Positions 18,384 to 27,631 are shown, counted from the stretch's first letter. The stretch is DNA of 64,000 bases from Chitinophaga nivalis (GCF_025989125.1 NZ_JAPDNR010000001.1:1470301-1534300), one strand, 5' to 3'. The notes: generated by a model from the letters alone, not told the origin. A program made the numbers and translations.

Positions 18384-19063
18384 ACTTTAGAAGCGTTGAA
18401 CTTGTAACCCAGGCCATAAACAGTGTCAATATAATCCGCGCCGTTTGCCGCACTGATTTTTTTGCGCAGGTTTTTGATATGTTGGTAAACAAAATCAAAG
18501 TTAGCTAAATTATCAGTATAGTCTCCCCACAGGTGGGTCGCGATAGACTGTCGGGAGAGTACCCGGTTTTTATTGACAATGAGGTATAACAGCAGGTCGA
18601 ATTCCTTCCGGGTGATGTCCAGCGCTATGTTGTTCACCGTGGCTTCCATGAGGTCGGTATCCAGGGTGATTTCGTTGAAGGAGATGATGTTGCTGCCGGC
18701 GAGCTTTTTTCGACGGTAAACCGCCCGCAGCCGGGCATGTAGCTCCGGCAGGTGGAAGGGTTTGGTGATGTAGTCGTCTGCGCCTTCTTCCAGGCCAATG
18801 ATTTTATCGTCCAGGGCGTCTTTGGCTGAAATGATCAGTACGCCGCTCTGTACTTTCTGTGCCTTGAGGAATTTCAGCAATTCCAGTCCGTTGCCGTCAG
18901 GCAGCATGATATCTAGCAGGATACAATCGTAGGTGAAGAATAGGAGTTTTTCCTGTGCCTCGTCGAAACTGTAGGCCAGTTCACAGATATATCCTTCTCT
19001 GGCGAGAAAATCATGTATGCTGCCGGCGATCTCTTTATTGTCTTCTACTGCTAAAACCTTCAT
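18380..19063 (-). CDS. OmpR-family response regulator
   Basis: 227 residues. The receiver domain has the acidic pocket E7/D8, phospho-acceptor D51 (CILLDIMLPDGNG), a Ser/Thr switch residue (S79) and K101 (YITKPF). The C-terminal winged helix (about 127-225) has the usual RKEFDLLLYL start, the LSRQSIATHLWG recognition helix region and the TVYGLGYKF end. It is the first gene of the two-component operon. A direct repeat lies 26 bp upstream of the start and recurs before the efflux operon, so autoregulation plus activation of the pump is likely (inference). Confidence 0.94.
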   Translation of the reverse strand: MKVLAVEDNKEIAGSIHDFLAREGYICELAYSFDEAQEKLLFFTYDCILLDIMLPDGNGLELLKFLKAQKVQSGVLIISAKDALDDKIIGLEEGADDYITKPFHLPELHARLRAVYRRKKLAGSNIISFNEITLDTDLMEATVNNIALDITRKEFDLLLYLIVNKNRVLSRQSIATHLWGDYTDNLANFDFVYQHIKNLRKKISAANGADYIDTVYGLGYKFNASKV

Positions 19064-19088
19064 ATAAACACTAAAATACGGCTGAATT

Positions 19089-19105
19089 TTGAATCAATCT
19101 TGAAG
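19089..19105 (-). promoter_or_regulatory. Candidate response-regulator box upstream of the two-component operon
   Basis: On the plus strand TTGAAT, 5 bp, TTGAAG: a direct repeat of period 11. The context ATTTTGAA..AA.CTTGAAGT is shared with 16970-16986. It lies just upstream of the response regulator start. Confidence 0.65.
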
Positions 19106-19396
19106 TTGGAGGGTAATAAGGCCTGGAAGAAGAAAGTATCCCAGATGGCCGGCCCAATGCAGTTTAATGGCGATGTCGCCACCCTGGTGTCATATATCTG
19201 CCGGTGTCCTACCAGTGGCTTCCGGCAGACAAATAGTGCCGGTACAGATAGCCTGGATGAAATATTTGCTATGCTGAAAGTGCCTACAGTAGCGGAGAAT
19301 GATAGAAATATTTACAATCTGCCGGATAGAATTTGGTATTATGAGAAATAATTCCCTACATTTGCGTCCCGATTCACACTAGTGAATAAGTCGGAA

Positions 19397-19470
19397 CGGG
19401 GCGTAGCGTAGCCCGGTATCGCGCCTGCTTTGGGAGCAGGAGGTCGCAGGTTCGAATCCTGCCGCCCCGA
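19397..19470 (+). tRNA. tRNA-Pro (anticodon TGG)
   Basis: A full cloverleaf of 74 nt. The acceptor CGGGGCG pairs with CGCCCCG, and the discriminator is A. The D loop contains CCGGTA. The anticodon arm is CCTGC TTTGGGA GCAGG with anticodon TGG, and the T arm is GCAGG TTCGAAT CCTGC. CCA is not encoded. A hairpin terminator follows after 8 bp. Confidence 0.96.
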
Positions 19471-19478
19471 CAGAAGAA

Positions 19479-19504
19479 GCCTTACAGGAAACTGTGAGGC
19501 TTTT
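19479..19504 (+). terminator. Terminator of tRNA-Pro
   Basis: GCCTTACAG, loop GAAA, CTGTGAGGC, then a T-run (TTTTTTG). A classic rho-independent terminator. The same stem recurs near 21050 and, in a variant form, after higA. Confidence 0.88.
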
Positions 19505-19543
19505 TTGTTTTGTTAATCGGGAAATCCACAATACTTTTTTGTT

Positions 19544-19551
19544 TAAATTTG
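19544..19551 (+). promoter_or_regulatory. Candidate -7 box for the UPF0175/PIN pair
   Basis: TAAATTTG matches TAnnTTTG and lies 54 bp before the chosen start codon. A -33 element is not obvious. Confidence 0.5.
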
Positions 19552-19605
19552 AAATATATATAAAACGCCATAGGGCATTCACATTTGCAAAAAGGAGAAA
19601 TGGTT

Positions 19606-19833
19606 ATGAGTACAATAACTTTGCAAGTACCTGAAAAGGTAGATCTGGACCCCAAAGAAACTGCAAGGTTTCTTGCAGCTAAATTATATGAAATTGGTAG
19701 GTTATCTTTAGGGCAAGCTGCTGAATTAGCCGGACTTTCTAAAGTCGCTTTTTCAGAAGTATTGGGAGATTATGATGTTTCATTAATTAACCATCCAATT
19801 GCTGATATTATTAAAGATGCCTCAAAAATATAA
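19606..19833 (+). CDS. UPF0175 family protein, probable antitoxin
   Basis: 75 residues from the ATG at 19606. I chose this start because a strong AAAGGAG (19591-19597) lies 8 bp before it, whereas upstream TTG and ATG codons lie too close to it or before it. UPF0175 proteins have a small HTH-like fold (ARFLAAKLYEIGRLSLGQAAELAGLSKVAFSEVL). They are regularly encoded before a DUF3368/PIN protein in predicted type II toxin-antitoxin pairs. The next gene overlaps its end by 17 bp, as expected for such pairs. The base composition is more AT-rich than the neighbouring genes, which hints at transfer. Confidence 0.85.
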   Translation: MSTITLQVPEKVDLDPKETARFLAAKLYEIGRLSLGQAAELAGLSKVAFSEVLGDYDVSLINHPIADIIKDASKI

Positions 19834-20281
19834 TGTCGTCATTGCAGATACCAGCTGTTTTATTTTATTGGATAAAATAGATGCGGTCGATTTATTGCGT
19901 CAGCTGTTTAACACTATTTCAACTACTTCTACAATAGCAGAGGAGTTTGGAAAACAACTTCCTGAATGGGTAAAGATTATGCCTGTTATAGACTTGCATT
20001 ATCAACGTATTCTGGAGTTGGAAGTGGATAAAGGTGAGGCTAGTGCCATTTCATTGGCAATTGAATCCGGATCGGCATTACTTATACTGGATGATCTGAA
20101 AGCCAGAAAAGTTGCTGGGAAATTGTCTCTCGCTTATACCGGAACATTGGGTATATTATTAAAAGCAAAAGAGATGGGGCTCCTGCCTGCTATTAAACCC
20201 TTATTAGATCGGATTCAGCAAACAAACTTCAGGTTTTCTGTAAACATCTTTAATGAAATATTAAAGATAGCAGGAGAGTAA
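19817..20281 (+). CDS. DUF3368/PIN-domain protein, probable toxin
   Basis: 154 residues from the ATG at 19817, within the end of the antitoxin-like gene. The PIN fold is visible: VVIADTSCFILLDKI carries the first Asp, AEEFG the conserved Glu, GEASAISLAI the third acidic residue, and LLILDDLKARKVA the distal Asp pair. PIN proteins are Mg-dependent RNases. The pairing with UPF0175 makes an RNase toxin plausible, but DUF3368 members are little studied. It may instead belong to a stabilisation cassette of an island inserted beside tRNA-Pro. Confidence 0.85.
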   Translation: MPQKYNVVIADTSCFILLDKIDAVDLLRQLFNTISTTSTIAEEFGKQLPEWVKIMPVIDLHYQRILELEVDKGEASAISLAIESGSALLILDDLKARKVAGKLSLAYTGTLGILLKAKEMGLLPAIKPLLDRIQQTNFRFSVNIFNEILKIAGE

Positions 20282-20329
20282 GATATTTGCATGAATACTC
20301 ACCCGCTTTTCTGGGATGTATTGTAGCGT

Positions 20330-21040
20330 CTACAAAAACATAATTCCAAATCTATAATGAGTATCCATCATGGGTAACCGTTTGGGTCTTGCTATAAATG
20401 CAAACCCATTACCCAACTCAAGTAAAAAATCATGCAAATGGCTAATGATGGCCCGCTCTAAGTCTTTTTCGTAGTAGGATGCTTCCCTGTGTAGTCCCAG
20501 AAATTCAAGATACATCGGATCTTTTATGATCTCCTTAGCGTCTGATGGCTGTTTTTCATTCCGGGCAACAGACAAAACACTCTCCCGGTCATTGCTAATT
20601 AGCAGACGTTCCCATAAACTACTATAGATTTGTCGCTCTAACTGGCGTACTGTCCAGTTGTTTTTGACAGTTTCAGCAATATGAAAATCTCTTTTGTCTT
20701 GAGTGTCAATTCGTAATAACAATTTATATTGACTCCAGCTCAATTGCGAATACACTGTATTCGCAATTGGAAATGTGCGATAAAATTGACGAAAAAGTTC
20801 TGTCTGTCGTTTAGCGAAACCACTTCCGTGCTCAGGTTCCAGTTGATTCGCTACAAATTTGGTCAGATAGTTGCCATAATCTGCATGGTCTTTACCCTGT
20901 TGTTCTTCTTCAAAAATGCCTTCCAGTACATCAAAAAAGTACGTTCATGAGCTACAAAACGGATAGCCTTGTCTTTGCCAGGCCTGCCAGCCACTTTAAG
21001 TCCCTTAAAAATAAGTTCGAAATTTGTACAGGGAGGGCGA
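20330..21040 (-). pseudogene. Broken DUF1016/PDDEXK (YhcG-like) nuclease gene
   Basis: The minus strand encodes the DUF1016 N-terminal domain (EEEQQGKDHADYG, LSWSQYKLLL, NNWTVRQLERQI) and the start of the PDDEXK domain (LGNGFAFIARPKR). The frame has no ATG and is closed upstream by TGA at 20945-20947. The missing N-terminal helix continues in another frame upstream (AHERTFLMYWKA), pointing to a one-base frameshift near a T-run around 20905. The 3' end stops right after DTHYRFGIMF, so most of the catalytic domain is lost. The family is related to restriction-type nucleases and defence. It is almost surely non-functional here. Confidence 0.75.
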
Positions 21041-21048
21041 CAGAAAAA

Positions 21049-21076
21049 AGCCTTACAGTAATCTGTAAGGCTTTTT
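21049..21076 (+). terminator. Hairpin matching the tRNA-Pro terminator
   Basis: AAGCCTTACAG, loop TAAT, CTGTAAGGC, then TTTTTCG. Together with the preceding CGACAGAA it repeats the junction after tRNA-Pro (CGACAGAAGAAGCCTTACAG at 19468-19487) about 1.57 kb away, in the same orientation. Confidence 0.7.
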
Positions 21077-21238
21077 CGTTTATTAGAAAGTTTGTTATGG
21101 CCTACTATGTTCGGGTCCCTATCTTTTCTGAATGCGGAACATGCGAGATCTCAACCGAACGATGCTAATGGAATATCTTGCACTTGCATGGCGTAAGGCG
21201 GTACTAAATACTAGTGGCTTTCACTTACGATTATACCG

Positions 21239-22084
21239 CTAATTCACAAAAAGTACGTTTGTAGCTATTTCATAAAAAGTCTCTCCCTTTTTTATAAATG
21301 GTGGTGCTTCTCCCCAGGTAGCCCTGGAAACGATGTATAATGTAAACACATTTTTAAGCGGTAACGGATTAAGTCCCCCAGGGGTAAATGCTGTATTGGA
21401 ATAATTTGTTCCGCCATAATTACGCAACGATTCTCCTGTGTCACTGTTCACAAATTCGAATACGTAATTGTAACCAACTTCGGGCAAGGGATCCGGCCGG
21501 CCATCTGGCAGGAGCTGATAGTCAGCCTTATCAATGGCGTTTTTTACATCTTTAATCACCCCGATTTCAGTCACTACTTCGTTCCAGTCTGCATCAAAAT
21601 AACTTACCGATACTTTGATATCTGTATGTTCAAATGGAATAAGGTCTTTGGCATAGTTGGCCACTTTCAGTTTGATGTACCCGGCCGGAGCAGCGCTTTC
21701 ACTGTCTTGTTCACCGGGATTTATAAAAGAAACAGGAGCGTCCATTGTCGGCTGGAACAGCGTATGGCGTTCTTTAGAACCTGTTTTTACATCAATCACT
21801 TTTTCGGCTACCACTTTTCCAGTGCGGGTATCGTAAAATTCAAATTTCCCCTCTCCGGCTATTACTTTTATCTTTTTAGTATTTATATTCCATTCAATCG
21901 GAGCGCCATTGTATCTGGCTGCAATAAAAACGCCTTCTCCATTGTTGCGCAGGGCGGTTTGATCCGCATCAAAATATACATCCACAAACGTGGAGAACGA
22001 ATTTATATACTCTTCTTTCTTGCAGGAATAAAGACCTGTTAACAGGAGAGCCGCGGTGATAATGTTTTTTATATGTTTTTTCAT
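21239..22084 (-). CDS. Lipoprotein of unknown function, downstream of a TonB receptor
   Basis: 281 residues. The signal peptide ends in the lipobox LYSC (Cys21) followed by KKEE, which in Bacteroidota can favour outer-membrane or surface location. The rest looks beta-rich (repeated short strands; FVDVYFDADQTAL near the start, PLPEVGYNYVFEFVNSDTG later). I recognise no named domain. It lies 38 bp after the TonB-dependent receptor and should be co-transcribed with it, so it may be a surface partner that helps capture the ligand, in the place SusD has in other loci (inference). Confidence 0.7.
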   Translation of the reverse strand: MKKHIKNIITAALLLTGLYSCKKEEYINSFSTFVDVYFDADQTALRNNGEGVFIAARYNGAPIEWNINTKKIKVIAGEGKFEFYDTRTGKVVAEKVIDVKTGSKERHTLFQPTMDAPVSFINPGEQDSESAAPAGYIKLKVANYAKDLIPFEHTDIKVSVSYFDADWNEVVTEIGVIKDVKNAIDKADYQLLPDGRPDPLPEVGYNYVFEFVNSDTGESLRNYGGTNYSNTAFTPGGLNPLPLKNVFTLYIVSRATWGEAPPFIKKGETFYEIATNVLFVN

Positions 22085-22122
22085 CTGTTTATCTGTTGTG
22101 CGTACGATGTAGCAAGTGGTGA

Positions 22123-25100
22123 TTAAAAATTATAACTAACACTCAGGCTGAATCTTCGACCCTCTTTTTTACGATAGGTGATAATATCGCCATCTGCTTT
22201 ACGATACTTAACAGATTTGCCTGGTTCTAATACATAGAACTTGGTATCATCACTTTTATAATCATGGACATTCATATAGTAGCGCGTCCAATCATCCAGG
22301 AGATTTGCCAGATTGAACTTGACTTCCACCTTCTTCTTAAAAAACCGGGCATAAAACTGTGCGTCCAATTGTTTCGGCGCCAATTCATATTCGACCCGGT
22401 TCATATTGACGTTTGCCAGATTTGTCCGGGGGCCACGGTGATTGTAGCTGACAGTGGCGCCAAAATAGTCTCCCCAATATCCAAGCCCTACATTCAATAA
22501 CCAGGGCGATTGGCCTATCAATGGTCTGTCCTGATTGGGGTAGCGGGTCTGAACACGTTCAGCTACCTGTGTTTCAGGGTTATTGATCCATTGCCATTGA
22601 CTTAATACATTGACCTTAGATTTAAGTAGCGTTCCGTTAGCGTGTATAAATAGGTTTTTAGCCCAATCCCGATTGGATAAAAAGGTGAAATCTTTTCGGA
22701 TTTCCAGTTCCAGACCTAAATTTTTTGCATTCTCCATATTGGCAAACGTATAATCGGAACCGCCGGAATGCACCAACTCGATTGGGTTATCTAATTTTTT
22801 ATAATATCCCGTTATTGAAATAATCTCACCGGGTGATGGATACCATTCCAGTCGCATATCTATATTGTCGATCAATGTAGATTGAACATGCTCACCATAA
22901 ACATAACCGTCTAATTCAAAATCATACATCCCAAACATCCCAACTTCCCTGAAATCGGGACGTATGACGGTTTTTGAATAACTCCCCCTGATATTAAATT
23001 GTGGCGTTAAACTATAGGTGACATTAATGGAAGGCAGGAAGCGCCAGTTATTTTCCTTGACCCCAAACATATGTCTTAGTTGATCATTGGGGTCTGGTTC
23101 TTTGTTGTAGCGTCGTTTATATACTTCTTCCTGCTTCGAGTTTAAACCAAAATATTCGGCACGAACACCATATACGAGTCGAAGGTTATTCCAGAGTTTT
23201 TGATCGGCCATGAGATATAAAGCGTGTGATGACATCTCGCCATTATAGAACCGCCCTCCCAGCGCATCTGCGTAGTAATAGGCCTGGCCATTACCGTTGC
23301 CGATATTTTCGGACGATAACAACTGATCATAATTTATTTCTATCGGAGGAGCTAATTGATTGGTGGTGCCGACGGTCCAGGATCTTGTCCAGGGAGCCAT
23401 TTTGTACAAATCCAAAGATCTCTTTTTTGACCAGGCCTGATATCCAAATTTTACCAGTGTGGACACTGATTTTTCTTCTCCGAATTTGCGTGAAAATGCT
23501 GCGCTCCAATTGTAATCCGTTTCATTGATACGTGTCCACATGCGCCAGTCATTGAGGGCCGCTTTAACGGAAGCATTGCTATGCGTCATTAAACCAGGTG
23601 TCTGAAAATAAGGCTTATCCCCAATGATGGCGGTCAATCGATAAGAGAGCTTACGCTCATCCAGAATCTCCTGGCGGATTTTATTGATGGTAAACATTCC
23701 TTCGGCTTTTATCTTCCAGGGCAGTTGATAGCTACCAATCAATTGATGCTGCTGCAAAGACATGGCCTCCGGTAATTGATAAACCAATTTACTGGCTATT
23801 GGATTGGAGTCGTCATGCGCTTTCTGAATCGATTCATTATAATTGTCGCTGTAAGTACGGGCATACATATTCTTCAAGGCAATCTTAAAACCGTTACCCT
23901 GCAATCCCATGTTGGCGACCAATCCACCGCTGCTATTAAACCGATAGGATGTACCTGCGCCATTGTCGCCGAGACCTGTACTATCCAGATAACCGCCTTT
24001 GATGGAACCTCTCACGTTATTAAAAGTCACGATATTTTGTTCATTTCTGAAATTGGCAGCTGCTGCAAAACCAAAACGTTTGTTATTTTTCAGATCATAG
24101 GTACGTCCAATAGAGAAACGCATATTCTGATTGGGAGAAACCTTATACCTGTATTGACGCATGGCATCGCTATTGAGCCTTTTGGATTGAGCAATGGCAT
24201 CCAGATCATTGTATTTTACAGCATCCCCTGATTCCATTGGATTTAGTGGCGTTCCATTCAATTCCGGATCCGTTAAATTATAACCTGGAGGCGCATCTAA
24301 TTGCGATGACCGATTATTCCACTGCCAGGTTTTTATGCCATCAGGCATCTTGGATGATTTATCAAAAAAGCCGAAATACTCACTGGTTTGCCGCTTGCCT
24401 AAACGATAGAAGTCTTTGCCAATGGCTTGTGCATTACCACCAATGCCATATTGAATGGTGGTGAAATTCTTTTCAGGAATATCAATTGTATTCACCGACA
24501 CCTGGCCGCCTGAAAATTCAGCAGATACATCTGGTGTAGCTGTCTTATTGACTACCACGGTACTCACCATTTCGGTCGGGATGATATCAAAAGAAAAATC
24601 CCGTCTGTTTTGAGAGGTACTTGGAATCACTACGCCATCCAGCATTGCCTGGTTATAGCGATCCGACATACCACGTACCACCACACTCCGGTTGTTCACG
24701 GTAGTCAAACCTGTTACCCGCTTTAATACCTGCCCCATATCATTGTCTGGCGTGCGGGAGATCTGTTCGGCGGAGATACCATCAGTGACGGAGGCTGCAT
24801 TCTTCTGTGCGGCATATAGTCCTGCTACGCTCTCTTTTTTATAGCTGCCTGTAACGACCACCTGGCCGAGTGTCCGGGTGGATGGAACCAACACGATGTT
24901 GAGGCTGGTCAACTGACCTGCTTTCACTGCTACCTGCGTAATACGCCTGGTCTGGAAAGAGATGTAACTAACCTCCACGGTATAACTGCCTGGTGCAATG
25001 CTGAAGCTGTAGCTGCCGTCTATACCGCTTTGTACCGCCTGGTTGCTCTGCACAATCTTTACAGATGCGCCGGGCAGTGCCCCGCCCCGGTCGTCGAGTA

Positions 25101-25482
25101 CTTTACCTCCGATACGGCCGGACTGCTGGCGGATGACCTGCGGGGCAGTGTTTACTGCAGCATCGGCTTTGGTGATGACCACCATCTTGTTGTCGATGGT
25201 ATAGCTGTATGGTTGTCCCTTAAAGATGATATTAAGCACCTGTTCTACGGTTGCTTCCCTCACCTGTATGCTCACAGGTTTTGCCCTGTTGAACAGGTCC
25301 ATATCATAGAAAAAGTCATACTTCGCCTGTTTCCTGATATCTTCCAGTACGGCATGAATAGTACTGTGCTGCCTGTTCATACTAATGCGCTGGGCAAAGG
25401 TATGGGCGTGGACATGCAGCAAAAAGCAGGTAAGTAATAACACGGTGATCTTCATAGCACGCATGCATTGAGAAAAATTCAT
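22123..25482 (-). CDS. TonB-dependent receptor with STN and carboxypeptidase-regulatory-like domains
   Basis: 1119 residues. A signal peptide (ending HTFAQ) is followed by the STN domain (about 33-105; STIHAVLEDIRKQAKYDFFY), which talks to a FecR anti-sigma factor. Next are a CarboxypepD_reg domain (about 126-205; GRIGGKVLDDRGGALPGASV), the plug (VVVTGSYKK... DNDMGQVLKRVTG) and a 22-strand barrel ending in SVSYNF. It imports a ligand across the outer membrane using TonB energy. There is no SusD partner; a lipoprotein gene follows. The FecR and sigma genes lie upstream on the same strand, giving a ligand-sensing relay. The ligand (siderophore, peptide or glycan) is not evident. Confidence 0.9.
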   Translation of the reverse strand: MNFSQCMRAMKITVLLLTCFLLHVHAHTFAQRISMNRQHSTIHAVLEDIRKQAKYDFFYDMDLFNRAKPVSIQVREATVEQVLNIIFKGQPYSYTIDNKMVVITKADAAVNTAPQVIRQQSGRIGGKVLDDRGGALPGASVKIVQSNQAVQSGIDGSYSFSIAPGSYTVEVSYISFQTRRITQVAVKAGQLTSLNIVLVPSTRTLGQVVVTGSYKKESVAGLYAAQKNAASVTDGISAEQISRTPDNDMGQVLKRVTGLTTVNNRSVVVRGMSDRYNQAMLDGVVIPSTSQNRRDFSFDIIPTEMVSTVVVNKTATPDVSAEFSGGQVSVNTIDIPEKNFTTIQYGIGGNAQAIGKDFYRLGKRQTSEYFGFFDKSSKMPDGIKTWQWNNRSSQLDAPPGYNLTDPELNGTPLNPMESGDAVKYNDLDAIAQSKRLNSDAMRQYRYKVSPNQNMRFSIGRTYDLKNNKRFGFAAAANFRNEQNIVTFNNVRGSIKGGYLDSTGLGDNGAGTSYRFNSSGGLVANMGLQGNGFKIALKNMYARTYSDNYNESIQKAHDDSNPIASKLVYQLPEAMSLQQHQLIGSYQLPWKIKAEGMFTINKIRQEILDERKLSYRLTAIIGDKPYFQTPGLMTHSNASVKAALNDWRMWTRINETDYNWSAAFSRKFGEEKSVSTLVKFGYQAWSKKRSLDLYKMAPWTRSWTVGTTNQLAPPIEINYDQLLSSENIGNGNGQAYYYADALGGRFYNGEMSSHALYLMADQKLWNNLRLVYGVRAEYFGLNSKQEEVYKRRYNKEPDPNDQLRHMFGVKENNWRFLPSINVTYSLTPQFNIRGSYSKTVIRPDFREVGMFGMYDFELDGYVYGEHVQSTLIDNIDMRLEWYPSPGEIISITGYYKKLDNPIELVHSGGSDYTFANMENAKNLGLELEIRKDFTFLSNRDWAKNLFIHANGTLLKSKVNVLSQWQWINNPETQVAERVQTRYPNQDRPLIGQSPWLLNVGLGYWGDYFGATVSYNHRGPRTNLANVNMNRVEYELAPKQLDAQFYARFFKKKVEVKFNLANLLDDWTRYYMNVHDYKSDDTKFYVLEPGKSVKYRKADGDIITYRKKEGRRFSLSVSYNF

Positions 25483-25642
25483 ACTTTCGTTAATGTTAAA
25501 TGGTATCGATGATTATTGTTGTCGCAATGTCCTTGGTAAGCTTTAACAATCCGGCCAGAGGTGTTCCACCACCTTTGGCTATTTTTATTTAAAGCCTTCC
25601 GTTGTTTTATACAGGATTACAGTATCCGTCGTTTGATTGGTA

Positions 25643-26809
25643 TCAATCAGTCACGATAAACCTCCTTTTTTTAACGGTTACGGTAGCTTTTTTAGTAGAC
25701 TGTATCATCCTGATGATAGCGGATAATGGCTGTGAGCGGGACACCATACCATTGAAGCGCATCTTGCCGATGTGCGGTGGATATTCCACTTCTATATCAT
25801 ACCAACGTTCCACCTGTCGCAGTATGTTTTCGAGTGTTTCTCCCCGAAAAACAAAATCGCCGTTTACCCACGCCAACTGTTGCTGGATGTCTGCCTGTTG
25901 CACATTCAGTTGTTTGGCCAATACGGCTTGTTGGCCTGGCTTCAATAATGCGGACTGGCCGTCGTTTGATCTTACTTTTACACTGCCTTCCACCAGGGTT
26001 GTCCTGATAGCTGTTTCATTGCCATAGGCATTGATATCGAAATGTGTACCCAACACCTGTACTTCCTGTCCGGCTGTTTCCACAAAAAAAGGAACGTTGC
26101 CTTTTCCACCCGGCATGGGCATTTTTTCTATTTCAAAATAAACCTCGCCCGTCATCTTTACCCGGCGTTCCTTATCTGAAAATTGTACGGGATAACTCAG
26201 CGAGGATGCTGCATTGAGTATCGCTATTGAGTTATCCGGTAAGGTTACCCGGTATTGTCCTCCATTGGGTGTAGTAATGGTATTGATGGCCGAAGACAAT
26301 GCTGTGGGCTTTTTGTCTGCATTATAACGGATATTGCCCTCCGCATCTTTTTCGATACGTACACCGCCCTGTGTGGCTATGGTGCCGTGCTTAGCATCAT
26401 TAAGGGAAATGGCCGAGCCATCTGCCAATGTCAGGCGAGCCTTGTGCGCGCCGGGTAAAATATCTTCCTGTTGCACAAGCTGCTCGTTGTTGCCTGGTTT
26501 ACCTGTCCGGAACCAATAGGTGCCGGCTAACAGGGTCATGCCCACCAGGATGGCCGCAGCGGCAATACGCCTGATAGGATGAAAGCGGAGACGCTTTGTA
26601 TGACGGTCTGCTATACTTTGGTCTATCCGCTGGCGCATGGCAATACCACGTTGCTCGTCCGGACCCAGTGATGGATCTTCAGCTGTTGCCGCCAATTCTT
26701 CCTGCAGCAGCTGATCGTATGCCTGCCTGAGCTGTGCTTCTTCTTCAGGACTTAGTTGGTGTCCATCGGCCTGTTGCTGCAATAGTTTTCTGAATATATC
26801 ATTATCCAT
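25643..26809 (-). CDS. FecR family anti-sigma factor
   Basis: 388 residues. The cytoplasmic N-terminal part (~80 residues) is helical and would hold the sigma factor. One TM segment (RIAAAAILVGMTLLAGTYWF) follows. The periplasmic FecR domain (about 180-300; RVTLPDNSIAILNAASSLSYP) and the C-terminal DUF4974 domain (VFRGETLENILRQVERWYDI) complete the usual Bacteroidota layout. It relays the ligand state of the TonB receptor STN domain to the ECF sigma factor encoded upstream. Confidence 0.93.
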   Translation of the reverse strand: MDNDIFRKLLQQQADGHQLSPEEEAQLRQAYDQLLQEELAATAEDPSLGPDEQRGIAMRQRIDQSIADRHTKRLRFHPIRRIAAAAILVGMTLLAGTYWFRTGKPGNNEQLVQQEDILPGAHKARLTLADGSAISLNDAKHGTIATQGGVRIEKDAEGNIRYNADKKPTALSSAINTITTPNGGQYRVTLPDNSIAILNAASSLSYPVQFSDKERRVKMTGEVYFEIEKMPMPGGKGNVPFFVETAGQEVQVLGTHFDINAYGNETAIRTTLVEGSVKVRSNDGQSALLKPGQQAVLAKQLNVQQADIQQQLAWVNGDFVFRGETLENILRQVERWYDIEVEYPPHIGKMRFNGMVSRSQPLSAIIRMIQSTKKATVTVKKRRFIVTD

Positions 26810-27033
26810 CTTTTAATGTCTTTTGTTGCGGGATTGTACCTGCCCTCTATATATACAATCCAAAAACAGGGGGTATCCCTAGGTCGGTAGGGTAACTTTT
26901 TTTTAAAAAAGTTCTAGCACACAGATTTGCAGGAAATAAAAATTACCTGTTTAGAAAGGAGGATCATCCTATTACCTAAAAGATAGAAGACCTACAGCCG
27001 TTGAATGGATAGCTAGCATCGCTATAGAAAAGA

Positions 27034-27600
27034 TTACAGAAAAATGAACAGCAGGAAGAGCGGCGCTTTGCTGATAGCCAGGCGTATGCGCCTGAGTGCT
27101 GTAGAAACGTGGTACTCTACTGTCTTGGGAGAAATGCAAAGCTCTTCAGCAATGCGCTTGATGGGAAATTCTTCCCGTTTGCTCAGGAGGTATACCCTGC
27201 GACACTGTTCGGGCAGGTTATCTACGCAGCCTTCCACCTGTAGCTGTAGTTGTCTTGTTCTTATCGGTTCATCTGCTTCTCCGGCAAGCGGTTCGGGGAA
27301 ATTCGCATGCTCAATGCTTTCGTTTGCCTGTAGCTGTTTCAGTTTTTTGAGTACCAGGCGGTATGAGGTGGTGAACAGCCACCCTTTAATATTGATATGT
27401 AAGATGGTGTCCCAGTTTTCCCAAAGGCGAACGAAGGTGTCTTGTATGATGTCTTCGGCTGCCTGTTCGTCCTTTAAGATGCGGAAAGCAGTCCGGTACA
27501 ACGGCTTCCAATGGTGGGTATAGACCTGATCGAACGTGACGGGCTCCTCATGTTGAGTGGTCACGGGTGATCGGGAATATGTAGTATTACTGGTTGCCAC
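27034..27600 (-). CDS. ECF RNA polymerase sigma factor (FecI-like)
   Basis: 188 residues. Region 2 (HHWKPLYRTAFRILKDEQAAEDIIQDTFVRLWENW) and region 4 (LPEQCRRVYLLSKREEFPIKRIAEELCISPKTVEYHVSTALRRIR) are complete, typical of the Bacteroidota sigma-70 expansion group that pairs with FecR. It should direct the receptor operon downstream (FecR at 25643-26809, receptor at 22123-25482). A good -7 box lies 24 bp before its start. The C-terminus ends in a hydrophobic tail (LFLLFIFL), a common oddity of the group. Confidence 0.93.
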   Translation of the reverse strand: MATSNTTYSRSPVTTQHEEPVTFDQVYTHHWKPLYRTAFRILKDEQAAEDIIQDTFVRLWENWDTILHINIKGWLFTTSYRLVLKKLKQLQANESIEHANFPEPLAGEADEPIRTRQLQLQVEGCVDNLPEQCRRVYLLSKREEFPIKRIAEELCISPKTVEYHVSTALRRIRLAISKAPLFLLFIFL

Positions 27601-27623
27601 TATTTTTGCGCCTTTGGTCAGGC

Positions 27624-27631
27624 CAAAATTA
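27624..27631 (-). promoter_or_regulatory. Candidate -7 box of the sigma factor gene
   Basis: The minus strand reads TAATTTTG, an exact TAnnTTTG match, 24 bp before the start codon of the sigma factor gene. This implies a short leader. Confidence 0.55.

Noticed and set aside
19100..19351. 83-codon plus-strand frame between the response regulator gene and tRNA-Pro
   Set aside because: Starts at a TTG inside the response-regulator box, has no domain, and would overlap the promoter region of the regulator.
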